A DNA stretch of 64,000 nt from Helicobacter pylori (GCA_008032955.1 CP032046.1:1116001-1180000), one strand, 5' to 3'; shown: positions 39,235 to 47,963, counted from the stretch's first letter. The notes: generated from the letters alone by a model not told the origin. A program made the numbers and translations.

Positions 39235-41629
39235 GTCAAAAATCTTTCTTTTAATGGGCTTACTCTCCCATTCGCTCAACGCCTTAAGCCTCACGCTCAC
39301 GCAAGGCAAAGAAGGGGGGGAAGATTTTTCGGTTTTAACCTTACGACACAATAAGGCGTTTTCTTGCTCTTACGTTAATGAAAAACCGCCAAGCGGGATT
39401 GAAGCGTCTTTATCCATTATACGCGCTAAACGCCCCATAGAATGCGTGATAGACTCCATTCCTAAAGAGGGCTTTACCCCTTTAGAAAACGCTTTTTTCA
39501 ATATCACCTATTCTATGCACCAACAACAATTCATTTTACATATTAAACCCAAAGTGATGCGAAGGCTCACCCTTTTTTCTTTTGATAGGGATTATAAAAA
39601 AGCGATCCCCCTTTTTGTGGAAAACGATCCTAAAGCCAAAACGTGGCAAATCATAGGCTATGATCAAAACATCCCTTTTTTGAGCGAAAAAGACAACGCT
39701 CAAAAAGGCTTGAATTTCCCCATTGTCATTAAAGACGCTCAAACCCCTATCATTCAAGAACTGGATGTGAATAACAAACCCCTACTCACCACAAAGGGCT
39801 ATGATTTAAACGCTTATTTAGAGGCTAAAAAACAAATGGATTCGCAAGCCTATTTTGACGCTTTACGCACGATTAGCCGCGCGTTTAAAAACTACCCTCA
39901 AACGATTTTTAAAAAAGATTTGTATTTATTAGAAATTATCGCATTAGGCCAATTAGGCATTAAAAAACCCTTACTCATAGACATTGGCGCCAAGTGGATT
40001 AAAAATTACCCAACTGATCCCAGTATCCCTGAAGTGTTATACTATGTCGCCAAAGCTTTAGACGAAAACAACAATTACAAACAGGCCATGCGCTATTACA
40101 AACGCATTCTTTTAGAATATAAGAACTCGCGCTACGCTCCTTTAGCCCAAATGCGTTTAGCCATTGAAGCGGCTGAAGGCTCTGATTTGAGCAACGCTAG
40201 CATGCTTTTTAAAGAAGCTTTTTCTAACGCCAAAGACAAAGAGAGTGCGAGTGAAATCGCCCTTAATTGGGCTGAAGCAGAGATAAACTATCAAAACTTT
40301 AACAACGCTAAATACCTCATTGATAAGGTGGTTCAATCCAACCCTGATTATATTTCTATGCATAGCGAATCAGCCCTAGACTTGCTCAAGTTATTGAAAA
40401 AAAACCAGATGAATGCAAGCGCAATTGAAATCGCTCACTTGCTCCTTAATCAAGATGATGATTTAAAAGCTAAAGAGCAAGCGCTTTATGATTTAGGGGC
40501 GTTGTATGCAAGGATCAAGGACTTTAAAAACGCCCACCTTTACAATCTGCAATATTTGCAAGACCATGCAGAATTGGATAGAGCTTCTGTCGTTAGAGCA
40601 CGCGATGAAAAAGCCCTTTTTTCAATGGAGGGGAACACGCAAGAAAAAATCGCCCACTACGATAAAATCATTCAAAATTTCCCTAATTCTAATGAAGCCC
40701 TAAAGGCTTTAGAATTGAAAGCCCAACTCTTGTTTGACAACAAGCGTTATGCTGAAGTGTTAGGCATGCAAAAAAATTTGCCTAAAGATTCCCCTTTGAT
40801 CCAAAAAACGCTCAATATCCTTGCTAAAACCCCACTAGAGGACAATCGTTGTGAAGAAGCCTTAAAATATTTATCCCAGATCACAGCCTTTGCATTCAGC
40901 CCCAAAGAAGAAATCCAAGCCTTTGATTGCTTGTATTTCGCATCGCTCAAAGAAAAAGCGCAAATCATTGCCCTAAACGCTTTAAAAGCGGCTAAAACCC
41001 CTAGCGAGAAATTGGTATGGCTTTATCGTTTGGGGCGCAATTACTACCGCTTAGGGGATTTTAAAAATTCCACTCTGGCCTCTAAAGACGCTTTAACTCT
41101 CGCTCAAAACTTGAATAAAAAAGAATTTTACGATATTGCTTTTGTTTTATTTTCAGATTACATGCAAAACAATGAAAAAGAATTGGCCCTTAATTTGTAT
41201 GCGTTTTTAGAAAAGCATTTCAAAGACGATAAACGCATGGCGTTGGTTTATTTTAAATTGCTAGAAAATGAAAAAGACCCTAAAAGCGTCAAAATTTATG
41301 CCACAAGCTTACTCAAACTCCAAGACGCTTATAAGGACTATTCTTACACGCCCTTTAGCGAATTTGCCCTCATTGACGCTTACAGAACCACCAAAGACTA
41401 TTTAAAAGCGCTAGAAACGCTAGACAAGCTTTTAAACCGCAGGCTTTCTTTAGAAGATCACCAAAAAGCCTTATACTTGCAATCTGGCTTATTGGATCTA
41501 ACCAATCAAAAAGCAAAATCTAGAGCCAGTTTGGAAAAATGCGTTCAGTTAAAGCAAAAAGATCAAACAAACGCATGGCAAAATTTATGCGAACAGGGTT
41601 TAAATTTATTCAAAAACAAGGAGTCATAA
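39224..41629 (+). CDS. pflA: PflA-like paralysed-flagellum protein with TPR repeats
   Basis: An 801-residue exported protein. A signal peptide (SKIFLLMGLLSHSLNALSL) is followed by a beta-rich N-terminal part and then many TPR-type helical pairs, for example YYVAKALDENNNYKQAMRYY and LGALYARIKDFKNAHLYN. In Campylobacterota PflA is a periplasmic scaffold of the flagellar motor needed for rotation. The start is taken as a TTG inside nuoN; an ATG at 39254 would cut the signal peptide. algC follows after one base. Confidence 0.88.
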   Translation: MWLKSKIFLLMGLLSHSLNALSLTLTQGKEGGEDFSVLTLRHNKAFSCSYVNEKPPSGIEASLSIIRAKRPIECVIDSIPKEGFTPLENAFFNITYSMHQQQFILHIKPKVMRRLTLFSFDRDYKKAIPLFVENDPKAKTWQIIGYDQNIPFLSEKDNAQKGLNFPIVIKDAQTPIIQELDVNNKPLLTTKGYDLNAYLEAKKQMDSQAYFDALRTISRAFKNYPQTIFKKDLYLLEIIALGQLGIKKPLLIDIGAKWIKNYPTDPSIPEVLYYVAKALDENNNYKQAMRYYKRILLEYKNSRYAPLAQMRLAIEAAEGSDLSNASMLFKEAFSNAKDKESASEIALNWAEAEINYQNFNNAKYLIDKVVQSNPDYISMHSESALDLLKLLKKNQMNASAIEIAHLLLNQDDDLKAKEQALYDLGALYARIKDFKNAHLYNLQYLQDHAELDRASVVRARDEKALFSMEGNTQEKIAHYDKIIQNFPNSNEALKALELKAQLLFDNKRYAEVLGMQKNLPKDSPLIQKTLNILAKTPLEDNRCEEALKYLSQITAFAFSPKEEIQAFDCLYFASLKEKAQIIALNALKAAKTPSEKLVWLYRLGRNYYRLGDFKNSTLASKDALTLAQNLNKKEFYDIAFVLFSDYMQNNEKELALNLYAFLEKHFKDDKRMALVYFKLLENEKDPKSVKIYATSLLKLQDAYKDYSYTPFSEFALIDAYRTTKDYLKALETLDKLLNRRLSLEDHQKALYLQSGLLDLTNQKAKSRASLEKCVQLKQKDQTNAWQNLCEQGLNLFKNKES

Positions 41630-41630
41630 C

Positions 41631-43010
41631 ATGGACATTAGCATTTTTAGAGAATATGATATTAGAGGCATTTACCCCACCACTTTAGATGAAAAGAGCA
41701 CCTTTAGTATCGGCGTAGAGTTAGGGAAAATCATGCGAGAATACGATAAAAGCGTGTTTGTAGGGCATGACGCCAGGGTGCATGGGCGATCGCTTTTTGA
41801 AGCTTTGAGCGCGGGGTTACAATCAAGCGGCTTGAAAGTGTATGATTTAGGGCTAATCCCCACACCGGTAGCGTATTTTGCGGCCTTTAATGAAATAGAC
41901 AACATCCAATGCCCCAATTCCATCATGATCACTGGCTCTCACAACCCCAAAGAATACAACGGCTTTAAAATCACGCTCAATCAAAACCCGTTTTATGGCA
42001 AGGACATTCAAGCTTTAAAAGACACGCTTTTAAACGCCAAGCATGAAATAAAACCCCTAAAAGAAACACCAAAGAAAGCCAATGCCCTAGAAGCGTATCA
42101 GCGCTATTTGATCAAGGATTTTAAGCATTTAAAAAACCTTAAATACAAAATCGCCCTGGATTTTGGTAATGGCGTGGGAGCGTTAGGCTTAGAGCCTATT
42201 TTAAAGGCTTTAGACATTGATTTTTGCAGCCTTTATAGCGATCCTAATGGGAATTTCCCTAACCACCACCCAGACCCTAGCGAAGCGAAAAACTTAAAAG
42301 ATTTAGAAAAACACATGCAAGAAAACGCTATTTCTATAGGCTTTGCTTTTGATGGCGATGCGGACAGAATTGCGATGTTAAGCTCTCATCATGTTTATGC
42401 GGGCGATGAATTAGCGATTTTATTCGCTAAACGCTTGCATGCTCAAGGCATCACCCCCTTTGTGATCGGCGAAGTCAAATGCTCTCAAGTGATGTATAAC
42501 ACGATCAATGCTTTTGGCAAGACACTCATGTATAAAACCGGGCATAGCAATTTAAAAATCAAACTCAAAGAAACCCATGCGCATTTTGCGGCTGAAATGA
42601 GCGGGCATATCTTTTTTAAAGAGCGCTATTTTGGCTATGATGACGCTCTTTATGCATGCTTAAGGGCTTTAGAATTATTGCTTGAACAAACCCCAAGCGA
42701 TTTGGAAAGCACCATTAAAAACCTCCCCTATTCCTACACCACGTCTGAAGAAAAAATCGCCGTGAGCGAAGAAGAAAAATTTGAAATCATTCATAACCTG
42801 CAAGAAACGCTTAAAAACCCGCCAAGCCATTTCCCTAAAATCAAAGAAATAATCAGCATTGATGGCGTGAGAGTGGTTTTTGAACATGGCTTTGGGCTTA
42901 TTCGTGCAAGCAACACCACCCCCTATTTAGTCAGCCGCTTTGAAGGCAAGGATGAAATAACGGCGTTAGAATATAAAAGGGCGTTGCTCAATTTATTAGA
43001 AAAACTTTAA
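41631..43010 (+). CDS. algC: Phosphomannomutase/phosphoglucomutase
   Basis: A 459-residue alpha-D-phosphohexomutase that interconverts hexose 6- and 1-phosphates for lipopolysaccharide sugar nucleotides. The phosphoserine loop is MITGSHNPKEYNGFK. The metal loop is FDGDADRIAML, and sugar specificity is set by AEMSGHIFFKERY. The C-terminal phosphate-binding RASNTTPYLVSRFEGK is present. Length is normal. It follows pflA by one base; a hairpin terminator follows. Confidence 0.96.
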   Translation: MDISIFREYDIRGIYPTTLDEKSTFSIGVELGKIMREYDKSVFVGHDARVHGRSLFEALSAGLQSSGLKVYDLGLIPTPVAYFAAFNEIDNIQCPNSIMITGSHNPKEYNGFKITLNQNPFYGKDIQALKDTLLNAKHEIKPLKETPKKANALEAYQRYLIKDFKHLKNLKYKIALDFGNGVGALGLEPILKALDIDFCSLYSDPNGNFPNHHPDPSEAKNLKDLEKHMQENAISIGFAFDGDADRIAMLSSHHVYAGDELAILFAKRLHAQGITPFVIGEVKCSQVMYNTINAFGKTLMYKTGHSNLKIKLKETHAHFAAEMSGHIFFKERYFGYDDALYACLRALELLLEQTPSDLESTIKNLPYSYTTSEEKIAVSEEEKFEIIHNLQETLKNPPSHFPKIKEIISIDGVRVVFEHGFGLIRASNTTPYLVSRFEGKDEITALEYKRALLNLLEKL

Positions 43011-43020
43011 AATAGAGCTT

Positions 43021-43050
43021 GGGATAATCTCATTTCTTATCCCTTACTCT
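43021..43050 (+). terminator. Terminator after algC
   Basis: GGGATAA (43021-43027) and TTATCCC (43037-43043) form a 7-base stem with a 9-base loop, followed by a modest T-containing stretch. It lies 10 bases past the algC stop and ends the nuo-pflA-algC series. Confidence 0.6.
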
Positions 43051-43186
43051 TAAAAATATTAGATCAATTAAACAAATCGCTTTAAAACTACACATAAAAT
43101 CATAAGATCTCAAATTTTTTGCACTATTTAAGCTAATCCTAAGCTTATTATAATGAAAAGTTTTAAATTAATTGTAAAGGATTTTT

Positions 43187-43607
43187 ATGAATACAAATAA
43201 TCATAACAATGAGAAAAAGAATACTATTACTCGTAGGATGAAAATCGCTCACAATAGTCTTCCGGAAACAGACATGAAAGCCCACATGGAACCGAAGTGG
43301 CGCAAACTAGCTAACATAAGATCTGAAATGCTTGTAGAAAAGGAAAAACAACTTGAAGAAAGAGGTATTCAACTTGAAATAAAAGAAAAAAGCGAGGCGC
43401 AAGGACGAGAATTTTTTACACAAGAACGAGAATCTTTTAAGAGAGAAAAAGAATCTGTTGAAAGAGAAAAGAAACTTATGAAAGAAGAATTTCAAGTTCA
43501 AAGAGAACTTCTAGAAATCTATTATGGTTACCCAACACAAAAAAAATAAACCTGGAATTAAATATGATGACACAATAGATATAGAACCCGAAGATGAAAA
43601 GGAATAA
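43187..43607 (+). CDS. Hypothetical charged coiled-coil protein, possibly with a frame-shifted tail
   Basis: The main frame (43187-43549) gives 120 residues. It is Lys/Glu-rich and almost wholly helical after residue 40 (EREKKLMKEEFQVQRELLEIY), a likely coiled coil. AAAGGA precedes the ATG and AATGAAAAG-type promoter sequence lies before it. The frame ends in a run of eight A (43543-43550). With one A fewer, it would continue through NKPGIKYDDTIDIEPEDEK to a stop at 43607, adding about 20 acidic residues. The same residues can be read from an ATG at 43524. I do not recognise the family. It lies beside an inversion endpoint. Confidence 0.6.
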
Positions 43608-43620
43608 ACAATCAATGGTT

Positions 43621-43890
43621 CTGCGATTTTAGCCGCTATCAACCACACTACAAGGCTACTTTTATATTGTTGTTAGGCTTATGGCAGTATTTCCTACGCT
43701 AACGCCTGACTACGCTACACATTTGGTGAATGGTATGCCTAGAATCGGAAAGCCCAATACAACAAGAACAGTGTCTTTCACAGATTTATAAAAATACACC
43801 CAATAATAACACGCATGCAATAAAACCTGATGATGATTGTTAGTCTATAATCTTTAATTTTTTGACGCAACAAATCCTAAAAGCCTTAAA
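43621..43890. repeat. 270-base inverted repeat, left copy
   Basis: Identical over all 270 bases, in reverse orientation, to 57166-57435. It begins at CTGCGATTTTAGCC and ends at AAAAGCCTTAAA. It contains no intact gene; short stretches look like decayed coding sequence. The two copies bound the inverted block from thiN to trpA. Confidence 0.97.
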
Positions 43891-43939
43891 GAATAAATTA
43901 GTAGCCATAACAAACCAAACCAGCACCATAAAGGGGTAA

Positions 43940-44268
43940 ATTGACAACACAAAAAGGGATTTTGTTGCTATTCTTGGGATCTTTGCTGCTATCTTTATGG
44001 CGTTTGATAGTGGGCTTAAAATTAATTTGGCTATTTTTGATAAGAAAGGGCTAGATGGTTTAATTGCCTTATGCTTATTCATGTTCGCATCGTTTTTCAC
44101 TCTCATTTTGTTACACTCTCTCTCTATCGTTTTGTAAAAGATATTGCAAGTAGCAATCAAAATTTCAATAAAACTAACTCAAAAGAATATAAGGTCTCCA
44201 TTGTTTTGCCTATCGTAATTTTTATTGCAGTGGCAGTGGTTGTAGGTGTAAAGACTTATAAGAATTAA
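43940..44268 (+). pseudogene. Membrane protein fragment broken at a CT repeat
   Basis: A hydrophobic frame (43940-44137) without a proper start encodes KRDFVAILGIFAAIFMAF and FASFFTLILLHSLS, then stops. The next frame continues with FVKDIASSNQNF and a helix VSIVLPIVIFIAVAVVVG to 44268. The break is at five CT units (44116-44125); four units would join the frames. The N-terminal part is absent, apparently replaced by the adjoining inverted repeat. I do not recognise the family. It looks like the C-terminal half of a four-helix membrane protein damaged by the rearrangement. Confidence 0.6.
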
Positions 44269-44274
44269 ACCCAC

Positions 44275-44889
44275 TTATGAAAACTTTTGATACACCAACA
44301 CCACCGATTTAGGTGTAGAGCTAAGGCTAAAAAAATGATCTGTAGCTTCATTGAGCGATCCAGAAAAGAGCGTTTTTAAACGCAAGTTTTTTAAGGGGTA
44401 TTTGAGGTTTTTAGAAGTGAATTGGGCTTTAAGATCTAAGCTAAAAAGCGAGATTTGTTCCCCTTTAAAACTAGGTAAAGTGAAAGGGGTTTCTAACACC
44501 CTAAAAAGACCATAGTCGCTTACGGATTGGATTTTTTGGCAAAATTTAAAATACTCCAACAATAAAAAAGTGTTCGCTAAAGCGTGATCTTCTCGCTTGC
44601 CATTCAACCCTAAAAAAATAAAATCATCACAGCCTTTATTCAAAGCATAAAAAAAGGCTTTGGATAAATCGTTGCTGTTTTGTTCGCTCATGCGTATAGG
44701 GTTATACAAGGCTTTCAAATGCGAATCAATGCTATCTAGATCGCCTATAACAACGCTGGGTTTGAATTGAAGCGCATGCAAGGACTGGACAGCCCCATCG
44801 CATGCGATTAAAAAGGGAGCGTTTTTTAAAAGGCCTAAGCATTTTTGAGATTTAGGAAACTCCCCATTCGCTAAGATCACTGCTTGCAT
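44275..44889 (-). CDS. thiN: Thiamine pyrophosphokinase
   Basis: A 204-residue enzyme that converts thiamine to thiamine diphosphate. ACDGAVQSLHAL, VVIGDLDSIDS and NGKREDHALANTFLLLE are the catalytic-domain motifs with the metal-binding aspartates; the C-terminal half is the beta-sandwich. It overlaps pnuT by 13 bases and so shares its TPP riboswitch. A diverged copy of its last ~85 codons lies at 57517-57777. In the gene order I recall for 26695 this gene adjoins rplQ; here it has been moved by the inversion. Confidence 0.92.
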   Translation of the reverse strand: MQAVILANGEFPKSQKCLGLLKNAPFLIACDGAVQSLHALQFKPSVVIGDLDSIDSHLKALYNPIRMSEQNSNDLSKAFFYALNKGCDDFIFLGLNGKREDHALANTFLLLEYFKFCQKIQSVSDYGLFRVLETPFTLPSFKGEQISLFSLDLKAQFTSKNLKYPLKNLRLKTLFSGSLNEATDHFFSLSSTPKSVVLVYQKFS

Positions 44890-45539
44890 GACTTATTCCA
44901 GCGGTTAAAATAATACAAACCAATAAAAAGGTATAGGATCGTTGTGAAGAGTTGCACCAAGCTCTCTGTAGAAATTTGAAAAATACAAAACCACACGATA
45001 ATGGATACGATATTCCCCAAAGTTACTAGCGCATAATTCTCCACATAGCGCAAAACCTGTAAAATAAAAGCAATAATAAAGATGACGAAATTAAAACTCT
45101 CTGCCCATAAAAAATTCGTTTTAATCTCTTTAAAAAACAAAGCGCTCACATAAGTTAAAACCCCTATGCCTAAAACGAGCGCAAAACGCCAATTTTTGGG
45201 AAGTTTTTGAGCCTTAATAACGCCCTCATGCTGCTCTGTCTTTTTCCATGCGAACAGCCCATAAATCGTTACCGGCATATACAAAAAAAGGCATAAAATC
45301 ACATCAGCGTTTAATTTCCACTGATAAGCGACATAAGCGTAACTCAAATTATAAACAAGACCAAACACAAAGCAAATTGTTTGCCTTTCTCCGGCAAAAA
45401 ACGCATACAAAACCCCGCTAAGCCCTGCTAGTAGGTTAATAAACGAGCCTTTGACAAGAATATTAGTAACGATCAAAAACACACAAGAAAGAATGAGCGT
45501 GGCGTAAAATCGTTTGGATAGTTGGGTGGTTATTAACAT
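44877..45539 (-). CDS. pnuT: PnuC-family transporter, probably the thiamine transporter PnuT
   Basis: A 220-residue membrane protein with about seven helices. The PnuC-family aromatic-rich segments FGLVYNLSYAYVAYQWK and YMPVTIYGLFAWKK are present. PnuC proteins carry nicotinamide riboside, but this gene has a TPP riboswitch in its leader and overlaps thiN, so thiamine is the more likely substrate (PnuT). Uptake would be driven by phosphorylation by ThiN. Older annotation calls it pnuC; a nicotinamide riboside role alongside hppA is not excluded. Confidence 0.85.
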   Translation of the reverse strand: MLITTQLSKRFYATLILSCVFLIVTNILVKGSFINLLAGLSGVLYAFFAGERQTICFVFGLVYNLSYAYVAYQWKLNADVILCLFLYMPVTIYGLFAWKKTEQHEGVIKAQKLPKNWRFALVLGIGVLTYVSALFFKEIKTNFLWAESFNFVIFIIAFILQVLRYVENYALVTLGNIVSIIVWFCIFQISTESLVQLFTTILYLFIGLYYFNRWNKSCKQ

Positions 45540-45540
45540 G

Positions 45541-45640
45541 CTATTTCCTTACGCAAGAATTACCTTGACAAGTTCTACGGGTTTGATCTCAGCCTTTTAA
45601 AAACTTGAGCGTTTTTAAAAAGCACCCCTTAAACGCTCCT
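45541..45640 (-). ncRNA. TPP riboswitch (THI box) of pnuT-thiN
   Basis: Read on the minus strand, the leader contains in order AAGGGGTGC, GGCTGAGATC, AAACCCGTAGAAC, and GGTAATTCTTGCGTAAGGA. These are the conserved THI-box blocks of the TPP aptamer. The final AAGGA doubles as the ribosome-binding site six bases before the ATG, so TPP binding should hide it and block translation. TGT-TACAAT (45642-45647) is a well-placed extended -10, putting the start at the first base of the aptamer. Confidence 0.93.
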
Positions 45641-45723
45641 TATTGTAACACAAATCAGTGAGAACGCGCTTTAAAGTTTTTTAATTTTTTATACCCCCTC
45701 CATTTAATGCTATTTGGGTTAAA

Positions 45724-46194
45724 TCACCACCCTAATTTAGCGCAAAGCCTAACACAAATCCCAAAACACACAAGAAAGCCAAGCATAACCAAACCCTCTA
45801 TAAGGAGATTGCTAGGATGCCCACAATACGCCGAGATCTCATGGATAGCGGCAATAAAGGGCATCGTTAAAAGCATCACATAAAAATCCCTTAGTCTTGA
45901 TCCTAACACAGCGTTATAAAACGCGCCAAAAAACCTAGCCTTAAAAATGGCTTTGAGAAACCTAGGGTATCTTACTTGGAAAGACTTATAACAATCCCTA
46001 CCTCGAGGGTCAAATAAAAGGTTAGACAACAAAGCCGCTATTAAGATTGTTAGCCACGCGTAATAGCTGTCTTTAGGGTTAAAAAGTGGATCGCTAGCGC
46101 CTTGGCTATAACGCAATGTGGATATGCATCCCGCATAGACTATAGCCACTGCCCATTGATATTCCCAGTCGCTCAAACGCTTTTTGATGTTCAT
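45724..46194 (-). CDS. Hypothetical membrane protein
   Basis: A 156-residue protein starting MNIKKRLSDWEYQW; AAGGAGAG lies four bases before this ATG, so I prefer it to the upstream start at 46215. Three or four helices are visible, for example WLTILIAALLSNLLF, FYVMLLTMPFIAAI and LVMLGFLVCFGICV. No family is recognised. It follows the glycine-zipper gene by 23 bases, so the two form a pair. Function unknown. Confidence 0.7.
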   Translation of the reverse strand: MNIKKRLSDWEYQWAVAIVYAGCISTLRYSQGASDPLFNPKDSYYAWLTILIAALLSNLLFDPRGRDCYKSFQVRYPRFLKAIFKARFFGAFYNAVLGSRLRDFYVMLLTMPFIAAIHEISAYCGHPSNLLIEGLVMLGFLVCFGICVRLCAKLGW

Positions 46195-46217
46195 GCTCTC
46201 TCCTTTCTTGCCCAAAG

Positions 46218-46553
46218 CTACCTATCATACACGAAATGACGATCATAGGTGGGTTCTCTTGGAGCTTGCGGCTCTCTATCAACGCCACGGATATAATCTT
46301 CTACCCTATCGCCTATTTCACGACCAAATTCTCTCCCTATTTCATGACCAAAACTTCTACCTATGGCACTACCCACTGGACCTCCAGGAGCCCCAATTGC
46401 TCCGCCCATTACACCACCCATTGCACCCCCAAAAATTCCCCCTACAAATCTGCCTAATTCACCCCTTGCCTCTATTTTAGGACTAGCTATAGCTACATTA
46501 GCCATTGCACCGCATAAAACCACTACACAACTGAATGTTCTTAATCCACTCAT
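46218..46553 (-). CDS. Secreted glycine-zipper protein
   Basis: A 111-residue protein. A signal peptide (GLRTFSCVVVLCGAMANVAIAS) is followed by a glycine zipper (GGIFGGAMGGVMGGAIG), then a charged helix (GHEIGREFGREIGDRVEDY) and an Arg/Pro-rich tail. AAAGGA lies six bases before the ATG at 46553; earlier in-frame starts lack it. Glycine zippers insert into or pack across membranes. No specific family is recognised. It is paired with a membrane protein downstream. Confidence 0.7.
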   Translation of the reverse strand: MSGLRTFSCVVVLCGAMANVAIASPKIEARGELGRFVGGIFGGAMGGVMGGAIGAPGGPVGSAIGRSFGHEIGREFGREIGDRVEDYIRGVDREPQAPREPTYDRHFVYDR

Positions 46554-46859
46554 AACAAATCCTTTCATAAATTTAGATTCAAGGCATGTTTGACACACCT
46601 TGATAAGAATATTTATACCACAACCCTATTAAAAGCATTGTTATAGATCGGAAAAATATCACAAGAAGCTCAATAAATGTTTTGTTTATTCACAAATTAC
46701 AAGATTAAGGTAAATGATTAGTTTTTATGGTTTTAGCATTTTTTAAGCGTTTTAGAGCGTTAAGTTTCAAGCATTAAAGCCTTTAATTGCGTTTTTACAC
46801 CAACCGCTTAAAAATTGAACGCCTATTTTGAATATATTAGACGCTTTTTTATTTTTATG

Positions 46860-47083
46860 CTAAACTATTTTAAGTTTCAGCCGATATGACTTCATACAGA
46901 GTTTAAACCAACCATAAATGGTAGGGTTAATTCCATCTCGCTCTGTAATAGGTTTGAAACCATGCATCTAGGATTGACTCCTATCTTGTAAGTGCCATAC
47001 TACAAGTTCCCATAATAAAAACTTCTAAAAATAAAAACCTACAGAGTGAGATGGAATTAACCTTTTTATGATTACAAATGATA
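46860..47083 (-). other. Structured element with a 35-codon small ORF, type I toxin-like layout
   Basis: On the minus strand: candidate -10 TATCAT (47078-47083); a 23-base arm (47040-47062); hairpin CTTGTA/TACAAG (46985-47006); an AGGAG block whose TAGGA can pair with TCCTA just before the ATG; and an ORF 46967-46860 (MHGFKPITERDGINP and a Lys-rich tail KSYRLKLKIV). The second arm (46925-46947) is inside the ORF and pairs with the first at 22 of 23 positions. On the plus strand, TGC-TAAACT near 46858 could start an antisense RNA ending at T5 (47063-47067). A homologue lies at 57807-57985. Function is inference. Confidence 0.5.
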
Positions 47084-47244
47084 GCCAGTCTTAAATAACA
47101 CAAAGGCAATACAAGCCTTGTAATATCATTAATCGCTATTCAAAATCACAGATATTTTGATATATCGTTCAATTTTAGATAGCAGGGCTTACTCACAAAT
47201 CTTTTAAAAACAAATTTTTATACCATATTTGCGAGCTTTCGTGT

Positions 47245-47250
47245 TAGAAT
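47245..47250 (+). promoter_or_regulatory. -10 box of tenA
   Basis: GTGT-TAGAAT is an extended -10-like element 31 bases before tenA, and TTTAGGAGTG is the ribosome-binding site. No THI box is present here, unlike at pnuT. The stretch 46599-46859 and 47084-47240 holds no gene that I can see. Confidence 0.5.
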
Positions 47251-47280
47251 GCGTGTTGAATTGATTTTAGGAGTGTAAAA

Positions 47281-47934
47281 ATGCAAGTTTCACAATATCT
47301 GTATGAAAATGCGCAATCTATTTGGGGGGATTGTATTTCCCATCCGTTTGTTCAAGGCATTGGGCATGGGACTTTAGGAAGAGATAAATTCCGTTTTTAT
47401 ATCATTCAAGATTATTTGTTTCTTTTAGAATACGCTAAGGTGTTTGCTTTGGGTGTAATTAAGGCTTATGATGAAGCGCTGATGAGGGAGTTTTCTAACG
47501 CCATACAAGACATTTTGAATAACGAGATGAGTATCCATAACCATTATATTAGAGAACTTCAAATCACTCAAAAAGAATTGCAAAATGCGTGCCCCACTCT
47601 AGCGAATAAATCCTATACAAGCTACATGCTCGCTGAAGGGTTTAAGGGCTCTATCAAGGAAGTTACGACGGCTGTTCTAGCCTGTGGCTGGAGCTATTTA
47701 GTGATCGCGCAAAATTTGAGCCAAATCCCAAACGCTTTAGAGCATGCCTTTTATGGGCATTGGATTAAGGGCTATAGTTCAAAAGAATTTCAAGCGTGCG
47801 TAACTTGGAACATTAATTTGCTTGATTCCCTCACCCTCGCTTCTTCAAAACAAGAAATTGAAAAATTAAAGGAGATTTTTATCGCTACAAGCGAATACGA
47901 ATACCAATTTTGGGATATGGCGTATCAAAGTTAA
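47281..47934 (+). CDS. tenA: Thiaminase II/aminopyrimidine aminohydrolase TenA
   Basis: A 217-residue TenA. It hydrolyses aminomethyl-aminopyrimidine from degraded thiamine so the ring can be salvaged. HPFVQGIGHGTLGRDKFRFYIIQDYLFL is the N-terminal signature; the catalytic cysteine is in AVLACGWSYL, and the catalytic glutamate is in TSEYEYQFWDM at the C-terminus. Length is normal. It is monocistronic and near pnuT-thiN, forming a thiamine-related cluster. Confidence 0.95.
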   Translation: MQVSQYLYENAQSIWGDCISHPFVQGIGHGTLGRDKFRFYIIQDYLFLLEYAKVFALGVIKAYDEALMREFSNAIQDILNNEMSIHNHYIRELQITQKELQNACPTLANKSYTSYMLAEGFKGSIKEVTTAVLACGWSYLVIAQNLSQIPNALEHAFYGHWIKGYSSKEFQACVTWNINLLDSLTLASSKQEIEKLKEIFIATSEYEYQFWDMAYQS

Positions 47935-47963
47935 AATAAAAGTTTTTGTTTCGTTAGAAAAAC

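Noticed and set aside
43840..44160. A 106-residue minus-strand frame over the membrane fragment
   Set aside because: It runs antisense to clearly hydrophobic plus-strand helices, starts in no ribosome-binding context, and ends inside the 270-base repeat. It is a shadow frame.
46925..47062. TPP riboswitch in front of tenA
   Set aside because: The CTGAGA and GGATAATGCC-type blocks are missing on both strands. The fold here is different; the real THI box is before pnuT.
46925..47062. Insertion sequence ends (IS605 type)
   Set aside because: The 23-base arms enclose only 92 bases, with no transposase remnant and no IS605-like end hairpins.
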